Shown piece after piece: positions 19,528-26,536 of a stretch of 64,000 nt of DNA (positions are counted from its first letter, which is position 1; every line of letters begins with the position of its first letter). This DNA is from Alcanivorax borkumensis SK2. GTDB taxonomy: Bacteria; Pseudomonadota; Gammaproteobacteria; Pseudomonadales; Alcanivoracaceae. A model generated the notes under the pieces. It was not told the DNA's origin, did not search any database, and saw only the letters and a list, made by a program, of their open reading frames with translations. Position numbers and translations under genes: made by a program. The DNA lies in the NCBI RefSeq assembly GCF_000009365.1, contig NC_008260.1, positions 1,709,501 to 1,773,500 of the forward strand. Reading direction: 5' to 3'.

Positions 19528-20526
19528 ATGAGCAACCCACTCTCCACTCAGCTACCGCACCAGCCATTGGACCGCCGCCTCAGCGTCGCCCCGATGATGG
19601 ACTGGACAACCCGCGACTACCGCTTTCTGGCCCGACTGATCACTCGCCATACGTTGCTCTACACCGAAATGGTGGTGGCCCAAGCTATTTTACACGGTGA
19701 CCGTGACCGGTTTTTAGATTTCAACGACGAAGAGCACCCCGTCGCCCTGCAACTAGGAGGCAGCGACCCACAACAATTAGCCCAAGCCACGCGCATTGCC
19801 GGGGATTACGGCTATGACGAGATCAATCTGAATGTGGGGTGTCCGTCAGACCGGGTTCAGCAAGGCAAGATCGGGGCCATTCTTATGGCAGAACCTGAGC
19901 TGGTAGCACGCTGTGTAGAGGCCATGCAGGCGGAGGTTACTGTGCCGGTTACGGTGAAGACCCGTATCGGTATCGATGACCAGGATGATTATGATTTTCT
20001 CTACCGCTTTGTTGATCGCATGGAAGCCTCAGGCTGCACTAGCCTGACCATCCACGCCCGCAAAGCAATTCTTAGCGGCCTCTCGCCCAAAGAAAACAGA
20101 GATATTCCGCCGTTAATCTACCAACGTGCCTATGCCATCAAACACGCTTTCCCACATATCGAAATCATACTCAACGGTGGCGTAAAGACCCTGAATGAAG
20201 TACACGAACACATGGGTGAAGTGGATGGCGTGATGATTGGTCGCGAGGCCTACCAAAACCCCTATTTTCTAGCCGAGGCCGACCGGGTTGTGTTTGGCGA
20301 CGATCACGCCATCCCCAGCCGCCAGACTATTGCTGAGCAGTTTCTACCTTATGTGGAGCGGCGCTATGCGCTTGGCCATGCGCCCAAGCACTCACTGCGG
20401 CATATCCTCAATCTGTTTCAGGGCCAACCCGGCGCGCGCCGTTTCCGCCGTCATCTCAGCGAAAACATGCACAAGCCAGGCACAACCCCGCAAGTGCTCA
20501 TGGACGCCTTGTCGCAACTGCCTTAG
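19528..20526 (+). CDS. dusA: tRNA-dihydrouridine(20/20a) synthase
   Basis: This 332-residue FMN-dependent enzyme reduces U20/U20a of tRNA to dihydrouridine. Diagnostic segments are RRLSVAPMMDWTTRDYRFLARL at the N-terminus, INLNVGCPSDRVQQGKIGAILM with the catalytic Cys, TVKTRIGID, LTIHARKA and EIILNGGVKT. The DusA subgroup is indicated by the N-terminal SVAPMMDWT and by KHSLRHILNLFQGQPGAR near the C-terminus. The ATG at 19528 gives MSNPLSTQLP. No ribosome site is clear, so a start a few codons upstream remains possible. Confidence 0.93.
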   Translation: MSNPLSTQLPHQPLDRRLSVAPMMDWTTRDYRFLARLITRHTLLYTEMVVAQAILHGDRDRFLDFNDEEHPVALQLGGSDPQQLAQATRIAGDYGYDEINLNVGCPSDRVQQGKIGAILMAEPELVARCVEAMQAEVTVPVTVKTRIGIDDQDDYDFLYRFVDRMEASGCTSLTIHARKAILSGLSPKENRDIPPLIYQRAYAIKHAFPHIEIILNGGVKTLNEVHEHMGEVDGVMIGREAYQNPYFLAEADRVVFGDDHAIPSRQTIAEQFLPYVERRYALGHAPKHSLRHILNLFQGQPGARRFRRHLSENMHKPGTTPQVLMDALSQLP

Positions 20527-20695
20527 CCTGTCAGTACGCTTTATCCCCGTAGAACAGCATTTAAGCACGAACGGACTGCGAACACTTTTCTAGAACGGTT
20601 CCCGGCTCAAACGCTGCCCGCTACGGCACAGAAAACTCCCTGTCATCATTGGCCTCTACCCTGTCGCCCGTCATGACACTGAAAGGAACGAAACC

Positions 20696-21646
20696 GTGAA
20701 CAAACGCGAACAACTCGCTCAATGGACCTCGTTAGTTGCCGACACCGGCGATTTGGAAATGATCGCCCAACTGCAGCCCGAAGACGCCACCACCAACCCT
20801 TCCCTGCTACTCGCTGCCGCCCGTGACGAACGTTACCGTGACCTGTTGCAGCAGGCCGCCGACCTCAGCCGCGCCTTGGGCCATCAAGGTGAAATGGACT
20901 GGCTCACCGATACTTATGCCTGCTTGGCCGGTCAGGCCATTTTGGAACGCGTGCCGGGTCTTGTCTCCAGTGAAGTGGACGCTCGCCTTTCTTTTGATAC
21001 CCGCGCCACCGTGGAAAAAGGGCGTCGTTTGATCGCGATTTACCGCGAGCTCAACGTGGACCCAAGTCGCATCCTGATCAAGGTCGCCGCCAGCTGGGAA
21101 GGGGTTCGTGCCGTTGAGATTCTGGAAGAAGAAGGCATCCGCTGTAATGTGACACTGGTCTTCAACCAAACCCAGGCACTGGCAGCAGCCGAAGCTGGCG
21201 CCACACTAATCTCTCCTTTCGTGGGCCGCATTTTCGACTGGCACCGTAAAAACGGCATGGTCATCGACACCCCTGAACAAGATCCCGGCGTGCTCTCGGT
21301 GCGAGATATTTTCTCAACCTTCAAGGCACGTGGCCTGGATACTATTGTTATGGGCGCTAGCTTTCGCAACGCTGGGCAAATCGAAGCCTTGGCCGGCTGC
21401 GACAAGCTTACACTCAGCCCTTCCCTACTTGAGGAACTAGCAGCGGATAACGGCGGTCTCAAACGCATACTGGACTCCGAACTGGTAGCCCCACAGGACG
21501 ACTGGGTACCGGTGAACGAAGCCGCATTTCGCTGGCAGCTCAACGACGATGCCATGGCCAGCGACTTGCTCGCCGACGGAATCCGCCGTTTTGCTAAAGA
21601 CCAGCACGCGCTGGAAACCTTACTCATTGAAGAGGGGGTCATTTGA
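20696..21646 (+). CDS. tal: Transaldolase
   Basis: This 316-residue TalB-type transaldolase of the non-oxidative pentose phosphate pathway has the ATTNPSLLL motif (residues 31-39), the Schiff-base Lys K129 in ILIKVAASWEG, LVFNQTQALAA, ISPFVGRIFDW and MGASFRN. Length matches E. coli TalB (317). It starts with GTG and has AAGGA 8 bases upstream. Its TGA overlaps the TTG start of the TerB-like gene, so the two are coupled. Confidence 0.96.
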   Translation: MNKREQLAQWTSLVADTGDLEMIAQLQPEDATTNPSLLLAAARDERYRDLLQQAADLSRALGHQGEMDWLTDTYACLAGQAILERVPGLVSSEVDARLSFDTRATVEKGRRLIAIYRELNVDPSRILIKVAASWEGVRAVEILEEEGIRCNVTLVFNQTQALAAAEAGATLISPFVGRIFDWHRKNGMVIDTPEQDPGVLSVRDIFSTFKARGLDTIVMGASFRNAGQIEALAGCDKLTLSPSLLEELAADNGGLKRILDSELVAPQDDWVPVNEAAFRWQLNDDAMASDLLADGIRRFAKDQHALETLLIEEGVI

Positions 21647-22086
21647 ACTGGCTGAACCGATTGTTTCGCCCTGAAAGCGACACACCAAAGTATTCCGAAC
21701 ACGACTTGCACCGCGCTGCTGCCGCCTTGCTATTGGAGGTAGCGCGCACCGATGGCACCGTGGACCAGGCAGAAACCCAACGTCTGGTCAGCGCGGTCAA
21801 ACAACGCTGGCAGCTGGATAGCCAAGAAATGCAGGATATCGTCTCTGAGCTGGAAAACCGGGTAGATCAAGCCACCGATCTATTTGAGTTCACTCTGCCG
21901 CTACGTGAACACTGGGGGCCAGAACAACGAGTAGCGCTGATCGATGAAATGTGGGCCATGGCCGCTGCCGACGGCAAGGCCGATGTTCACGAGGAGCACT
22001 TGATCCGCCGGGTTAGCGATCTGCTCTATGTCTCCCACGGAGATTATATTCGCGCAAAACTCAAAGCCACCCGCATCGAGGCTTGA
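21643..22086 (+). CDS. TerB-like (tellurite resistance/COG4103) protein
   Basis: This 147-residue soluble helical protein of the TerB-like family has acidic repeats LLLEVARTDGTVDQAET (residues 29-45) and MWAMAAADGKADVHEEHLIRRVSDLL, typical of the metal-binding TerB fold. The true role is unknown; a link to tellurite is by family name only. TTG is used as start: GAGGGGG lies 6 bases before it and the codon overlaps the transaldolase stop (TTGA). It runs convergently into mlaA with 25 bases between. Confidence 0.85.
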   Translation: MNWLNRLFRPESDTPKYSEHDLHRAAAALLLEVARTDGTVDQAETQRLVSAVKQRWQLDSQEMQDIVSELENRVDQATDLFEFTLPLREHWGPEQRVALIDEMWAMAAADGKADVHEEHLIRRVSDLLYVSHGDYIRAKLKATRIEA

Positions 22087-22111
22087 TCTACCACATGCGG
22101 CTGGCAAGCCT

Positions 22112-22885
22112 CTACCAGCCGTCCTCCTCATACTCATCATTGAGTTCTGAATCTCGGGTCTCAATCTCAGGGAATCGTAATGACGGCCGATCACCGCTTT
22201 CGAAGCGCCGACGTTGCAGGTACGCATTGCGCAAAAAGGTATAACGATCGCCAACAATATTGCGTTCCAGATCCAGCAAATCCGCTCTTAAATCCACCAC
22301 ATATGCCGCGGTGAAACTGTAGCGTGTGCGATCGTGGGAAATGTAGTGTCGCAAGCGCATGTAATCTTCCGGCAAGATGGCCGCAGTGTCCCGCCCTGTG
22401 GACGGCCCAAAGAACGGTAGCACCATATAAGGGCCTTCTGGCACTCCCCAGTGTGCTAACGTCAGCCCCAAGTCGCTATTGTGCTTCTCCAAATCGACCT
22501 TGCTGGCCACATCAAACAAACCACCAATACCCAGCGTAGTATTAACCGCAAACCGCCCCCAGTTCTGTCCCACGTGCCCCCAGCGCCACTGCAACACATT
22601 ATTCAAGCCGCTACGGAAATCACGAAGATTCTCATAGAAGCGGGTAATAGTGTCGTTCATCCACTGTGGCGTGACCCTCTTATAACCTTTGGCGACGGGT
22701 TTCAGGCCATATTTATCCAAGGCTTCATTGAAGGCAAAAATCTTGCGATTGATGTCTTCCCAAGGGTCTTCATAATTGGGCTTGCTATCCGGCGAGTCGA
22801 ATGCGGTGGAGCCATCTCCCCAGTCTTCTTCCGCCTGAACAGCCAATGGCAGACACAGCAGCAGGCTCAGCAATAGATAACGCAC
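22112..22885 (-). CDS. mlaA: MlaA/VacJ family outer-membrane lipid-asymmetry protein
   Basis: This roughly 257-residue protein of the Mla retrograde phospholipid pathway removes misplaced phospholipids from the outer leaflet. Motifs are EDPWEDINRKIFAFNEALDKY, NDTITRFYENLRD, LNNVLQ, FAVNTTLGIGGLFDVA and the GPYMVLPFFGPSTGRD segment. The N-terminal signal (RYLLLSLLLCLPLAVQA) lacks a good lipobox, so unlike E. coli MlaA it may not be lipidated, or the start differs. GTG at 22885 is chosen with GGGG upstream; a longer frame to 22939 exists. The C-terminus is acidic. Confidence 0.88.
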   Translation of the reverse strand: MRYLLLSLLLCLPLAVQAEEDWGDGSTAFDSPDSKPNYEDPWEDINRKIFAFNEALDKYGLKPVAKGYKRVTPQWMNDTITRFYENLRDFRSGLNNVLQWRWGHVGQNWGRFAVNTTLGIGGLFDVASKVDLEKHNSDLGLTLAHWGVPEGPYMVLPFFGPSTGRDTAAILPEDYMRLRHYISHDRTRYSFTAAYVVDLRADLLDLERNIVGDRYTFLRNAYLQRRRFESGDRPSLRFPEIETRDSELNDEYEEDGW

Positions 22886-23054
22886 AAACACCCCAAAAAG
22901 TAGTGGACTACCGTAGTATAGCCGTGCCCTGCAGCTCAAAACAGAGGCCCTGAAAAAGGGTTACTGAACATCGACAGATTTTACACACTTATCCTTGCTC
23001 AGCCCTGTAATGCCGGCTGATTCAGCACCGTAAAAGCCGCCATCAGCGGCCCCT

Positions 23055-23825
23055 TTACTGGCGACTCGATGAAGCTCCTATAAGGATATCCCGCTCGCAC
23101 ATTTGTTGCAGAATATCACGGGCAAACACCTCCAAGGCCGCCACATCCGCAAACTGCATTTCTTCGGCAAGGCGCGCCACTGCCACTTTACCGGTATCCT
23201 CAGGATACTCATTAATCAACTGCAAGAGTCTCGCCGTTGGCGCGTTGATTTCCATAAAGCGAACGTCATCTTTCCGGTCACGATAAACCAATAGCCAGAC
23301 CGGCTGTTCAAGCGCGTGCTGTGGCTGAAAATCAGCGCAGATTTGGTGTACAGGGAACGGGTAACTCAATATCTCATGTAAGGGACTAAGCTGCAGGATC
23401 GCTTGGAGGAGATCTCCCTCGGGGTAAAATTCGGTGTCTGGGAATGTCTCGGTGGAAGCATCAAGCACCAGCTCCATCCACTCGTAGTGGGCTAGCTCCA
23501 ACATAAAAACGGGGTCACCGGGCTCGCTGCCCTGCCCGCTCGCCAGAAAACTGACAAACTCTTGAGGAATCTGCAGGAAATACGGGGTCTTGCTGGTGTG
23601 ATTTTCAAAAAAAGACCGAGCCAAGCGCAGCCAACGCTCGTCATCTAGCAAACTGTGTAATACCGGGAACCCTTGGCGCAGAAAGCCATTCACATTATTG
23701 AAAAATAGGTTGCGGTAAATATCCAAACGTCGATCTTCAATACCCGCAGGCGCAGGGTGCCTGTTCGGGTTACGTAAGTGCGCGGCCAATTCACGCTGTA
23801 GTCTCTGGAAATTTTTGTCTTTCAT
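23055..23825 (-). CDS. DUF2063 partner protein of the RiPP-modifying iron enzyme (HvfC/BufC type)
   Basis: This 256-residue protein has an N-terminal DUF2063 (putative DNA-binding) domain: FQRLQRELAAHLRN, IEDRRLDIYRNLFFNNVNGFLRQGFPVL and RSFFENHTSKTPYFLQIPQEFVSFL. A C-terminal region follows with LLVYRDRKDDVRFMEINAPTARLLQLI. In HvfABC, MbnABC and bufferin systems such proteins pair with the DUF692 enzyme and help bind the precursor. The ATG at 23825 overlaps the stop of the DUF692 gene by 4 bases, so the two subunits are made together; a longer frame start adds 7 residues. It is the last gene of the operon, and no DoxX gene follows. Confidence 0.88.
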   Translation of the reverse strand: MKDKNFQRLQRELAAHLRNPNRHPAPAGIEDRRLDIYRNLFFNNVNGFLRQGFPVLHSLLDDERWLRLARSFFENHTSKTPYFLQIPQEFVSFLASGQGSEPGDPVFMLELAHYEWMELVLDASTETFPDTEFYPEGDLLQAILQLSPLHEILSYPFPVHQICADFQPQHALEQPVWLLVYRDRKDDVRFMEINAPTARLLQLINEYPEDTGKVAVARLAEEMQFADVAALEVFARDILQQMCERDILIGASSSRQ

Positions 23826-24721
23826 GGTTGCGCAGGCTTTTGCCAATCCTCTGACTTGATCGCCGCGCTGGGATAAAGCTGCTGGTAACCACCGATCTTG
23901 CGAAGCTCAGCAAACAAAGTCGCATTGTCCGGAATATTAAAGTCTCTCTCCAACAATGTAGGGAGCGAGCCAAATGTCTGGTAAGCATGATCAAGAAGCG
24001 CCCAAACAGGATCAATCACATCACTACCATGAGTATCCACTTTCAAGTCTTCTGCTTCATCAAAATGACCGGCGATGTGCAGATAACAAATCCGTTCACC
24101 CGGCAAGGCGGAAATGAAATCAAGAGGATCGTAGCCATGATTAATACCATTCACATAGGCATTATTCACATCCAACAGCAGTTCACAGTTTGCTTCTTTC
24201 AATACCGCATTCACAAAATCGATTTCAGACATCTGTGCGCCCAGAGCCGCATTTCCTAACTGGGCATAATAACTGACATGTTCAATACCAATAGGTTGTT
24301 CAAGGAAGTCTTGAACCTGACGAATACGATCCGCCACGTAATACACCGCCTCCTGCGTAAAGGGGATAGGCATCAAATCATAGAGATGACCGTGGTCACT
24401 GCAGTAACTCAAGTGTTCTGTATAGCGGCGAATGTTGTGTTGTTTAAGAAACGACTTCACCGATTTCAATAATTCAAAATCCAGGGGCTCTGGCCCACCC
24501 AGTGACAGACTCAGCCCGTGAGCAACAAAAGGATAGCGCTCGGTAAAAGCACGGAACTCTTTACCCTGTCGACCGCCCATGGGGATCCAGTTCTCTGGGG
24601 CCACTTCCATAAAATCGAACGGAATGCTCTCTGGTGCGTAATCACGAGCCTGTGAAAGCGGGCCCATAAGGGCCCGCCGAAGACCCAGGCCCACACCGGA
24701 CACTGGTGTCTCAACTTTCAT
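23822..24721 (-). CDS. DUF692 multinuclear non-heme iron oxidative enzyme (HvfB/BufB/MbnB family)
   Basis: This 299-residue TIM-barrel enzyme is of the MNIO family, whose members modify cysteines in peptides (for example to oxazolone-thioamide) using two or three iron atoms. Likely metal ligands are in conserved order: E39 and E43/N44 (MEVAPENW), H69 (HGLSLSLGG), E102/H103, E147/H148 (IEHVSYY), D184/N187 (LDVNNAYVN), H215 and H219 (LHIAGH), D229/H231 (DTHG) and E258 (LLERDFNIPD). It lies 12 bases after the Cys-rich precursor and overlaps its partner gene. The substrate is inferred to be the adjacent peptide. Confidence 0.92.
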   Translation of the reverse strand: MKVETPVSGVGLGLRRALMGPLSQARDYAPESIPFDFMEVAPENWIPMGGRQGKEFRAFTERYPFVAHGLSLSLGGPEPLDFELLKSVKSFLKQHNIRRYTEHLSYCSDHGHLYDLMPIPFTQEAVYYVADRIRQVQDFLEQPIGIEHVSYYAQLGNAALGAQMSEIDFVNAVLKEANCELLLDVNNAYVNGINHGYDPLDFISALPGERICYLHIAGHFDEAEDLKVDTHGSDVIDPVWALLDHAYQTFGSLPTLLERDFNIPDNATLFAELRKIGGYQQLYPSAAIKSEDWQKPAQP

Positions 24722-24733
24722 AGTCGGGTGCCT

Positions 24734-25045
24734 TTATGCATCACCGCCGCATTTACCCTCACCACATTTTCCTTCGCCTTTCTTATCTTTGCCCTTTTTA
24801 TCTTCGCCACATTTACCTTCAGCCCCCTTCTCACCGCAGTTTCCTTCGGCTTTCTTGTCTTCACCGCACTTACCCTCACCACACTTACCTTCAGCGTGAT
24901 GGGCCGCTAGCTGATAACCGGCACTCAGGTCAGCAGCCGCAAACGGGTTTTCCGCTGCGTGGGCAACGGGTGCAGACAATGCAGACGCAACAACAGCAGC
25001 ACCAACGGTAGCAGCAAGGGGGTTTAATTTGCTCAACTTAGCCAT
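24734..25045 (-). CDS. HvfA-type RiPP precursor, secreted, six Cys in EGKC/EGNC motifs
   Basis: This 103-residue precursor starts with a Sec-type signal (hydrophobic core LAATVGAAVVASALSAP, cleavage near AHA-AEN), then a spacer FAAADLSAGYQLAAHHA. A Gly/Lys/Glu-rich core follows with six Cys (55, 60, 70, 79, 94, 99), five in EGKC and one in EGNC. EGKC motifs are the reported modification sites of Haemophilus HvfA, where Cys becomes a copper-binding oxazolone-thioamide. The ATG at 25045 has GGAGA 6 bases upstream; an ATG 6 bases earlier would touch that site. It is first in the operon, with enzyme and partner following. Confidence 0.88.
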   Translation of the reverse strand: MAKLSKLNPLAATVGAAVVASALSAPVAHAAENPFAAADLSAGYQLAAHHAEGKCGEGKCGEDKKAEGNCGEKGAEGKCGEDKKGKDKKGEGKCGEGKCGGDA

Positions 25046-25142
25046 GTTCATTCTCCGTATTTATTCATTAAGGAATCAAGAACGCCCTGACCCAGACACT
25101 ATAGGGATGCTGACGTGAGGTAAACGTTACGGCTACAGGACT

Positions 25143-25175
25143 AAAAAACAAAAGGCCACAAAATGCGGCCTTTTT
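25143..25175 (-). terminator. Terminator of the KASIII gene
   Basis: AAAAGGCC (25150-25157) pairs with GGCCTTTT (25167-25174) over a 9-base loop, and on the minus strand is followed by TGTTTTTT. It separates the KASIII transcript from the RiPP operon, so the latter needs its own promoter in 25046-25142, where a possible -10 TATAGT occurs. Confidence 0.75.
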
Positions 25176-25200
25176 GAGGAAAAAGTAAATCGCGTAACGC

Positions 25201-26331
25201 TTATTTAATACGATTCACAATCACACTGCCTATAGAGTAACCGGCCCCGAAAGAACAGATCACCCCTTTGGTGTCCACCGGCAAATCTTCATTGTGCTTG
25301 TGGAAAGCGATAATAGAACCTGCCGAACTGGTATTGGCATAAGCATCCAAAATCACCGGTGCTTCTTCGCGAGTGGCTGGACGCCCCAGCACACGCTTAG
25401 AAATCAACTCGTTCATTGCCAAGTTGGCCTGGTGTAGCCACATTCGGTTAACAGACTCTACCGGAATTTGGGTATCTTTCAGGTGAGAACTGATCTGTTC
25501 CGCAACCATCGGGCAGACCTCCCTGAACACCTTTCGCCCTTCTTGGCGGAACAGTTTGTCACGGGCACCGACGCCGCGTTCATCGGTTCGATTCAAAAAA
25601 CCAAAATTATTACGAATGTTGCTGGAAAATTTGGTCTGCAGGCGGGTACCCAAAATTTCCCATTGATTACTGGATACAGCATCTTCCTTGCGCTCAAGAA
25701 TCACCGCAGTGGCCACATCTCCAAAAATGAAGTGGCAGTCACGGTCTTCCCAGGCCAAGTGAGCAGAACAGATTTCCGGGTTCACCATAAGTACCCGCCG
25801 GGCGCTACCATTACGGATGGCATCTACTCCCGCCTGAATACCGAAAGTGGCACTGGAACACGCCACGTTCATATCGTAGCCCCAACCGTGATCCATGCCC
25901 AAAGCCGCCTGCACCTCCACGGCCATGGCTGGGTAGGGACGCTGCATGTTAGAACAAGCAACCAGCACCGCATCTAAATCGTTGGCTTTTAGGCCCGCAT
26001 TGTCTAGCGCCTGCTTGGCGGCGGTAACAGCGATTTCAGCCTGAATAGACACCTCATCATCGGTGCGCTCGTCTATTCGGGGAGCGAGGCGATCAGGGTC
26101 GAGGACACCCGTTTTGTCAATCACATAGCGTTGTTTAATCCCGGAGGCTTTTTCAATGAAAGCACTATTGGATGGGCCCAAAGCTTCCAATTCACCCGCT
26201 TCGATAGCTTGTGCGTTGCGGGCATTATAGCGCTTCACATATTCGTTGAAGGATTCCACCAACTCATCGTTAGTGATGGTCTGGTCCGGCGTCCACAGGC
26301 CGGTACCACTGATTACCACGGAATAGCTCAC
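25201..26331 (-). CDS. Beta-ketoacyl-ACP synthase III, PA3286-like
   Basis: This 376-residue thiolase-fold condensing enzyme has Cys in MNVACSSATFGIQ, His in MWLHQANLAMN and Asn in AYANTSSAG. It is longer than FabH (about 320) and has the N-terminal pattern TNDELVESFNEYVKRYN and SAFIEKASGIKQRYV seen in the Pseudomonas enzyme PA3286, which condenses beta-oxidation-derived octanoyl-CoA with malonyl-ACP. That role would suit a lipid or alkane user, but is inferred from recalled similarity. GTG at 26331 is chosen with GAGGA 7 bases upstream. Confidence 0.88.
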   Translation of the reverse strand: MSYSVVISGTGLWTPDQTITNDELVESFNEYVKRYNARNAQAIEAGELEALGPSNSAFIEKASGIKQRYVIDKTGVLDPDRLAPRIDERTDDEVSIQAEIAVTAAKQALDNAGLKANDLDAVLVACSNMQRPYPAMAVEVQAALGMDHGWGYDMNVACSSATFGIQAGVDAIRNGSARRVLMVNPEICSAHLAWEDRDCHFIFGDVATAVILERKEDAVSSNQWEILGTRLQTKFSSNIRNNFGFLNRTDERGVGARDKLFRQEGRKVFREVCPMVAEQISSHLKDTQIPVESVNRMWLHQANLAMNELISKRVLGRPATREEAPVILDAYANTSSAGSIIAFHKHNEDLPVDTKGVICSFGAGYSIGSVIVNRIK

Positions 26332-26352
26332 AAGCAAGTCCTCACACTAATT

Positions 26353-26371
26353 GCAGGGCCAGCTGCCCTGC
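26353..26371 (-). other. Leader hairpin upstream of KASIII
   Basis: GCAGGGC-CAGCT-GCCCTGC is a perfect 7-bp stem just upstream of the GAGGA ribosome site. There is no T run, so it is not a terminator; it may influence translation. Confidence 0.4.
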
Positions 26372-26536
26372 TACAGCACATTAAATAATGGATCGATTAT
26401 CCGGGTTCAACGGGCGCGGCGCAAAGGCAGTAGGGCCCATTTTATTGGTTGTTACGGTCGTTACGCGGCGCGTAGCGCCTTCCTTTACAGCATAAGAACG
26501 CCACCGTGGATCACGTTCAGCGCATATTAACCCCGT

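Noticed and set aside
24734..25045. Reading the Lys/Gly/Glu-rich precursor as low-complexity noise
   Set aside because: It has a proper signal peptide, GGAGA ribosome site, regular EGKC motifs and the matching enzyme genes, so it is a real gene.
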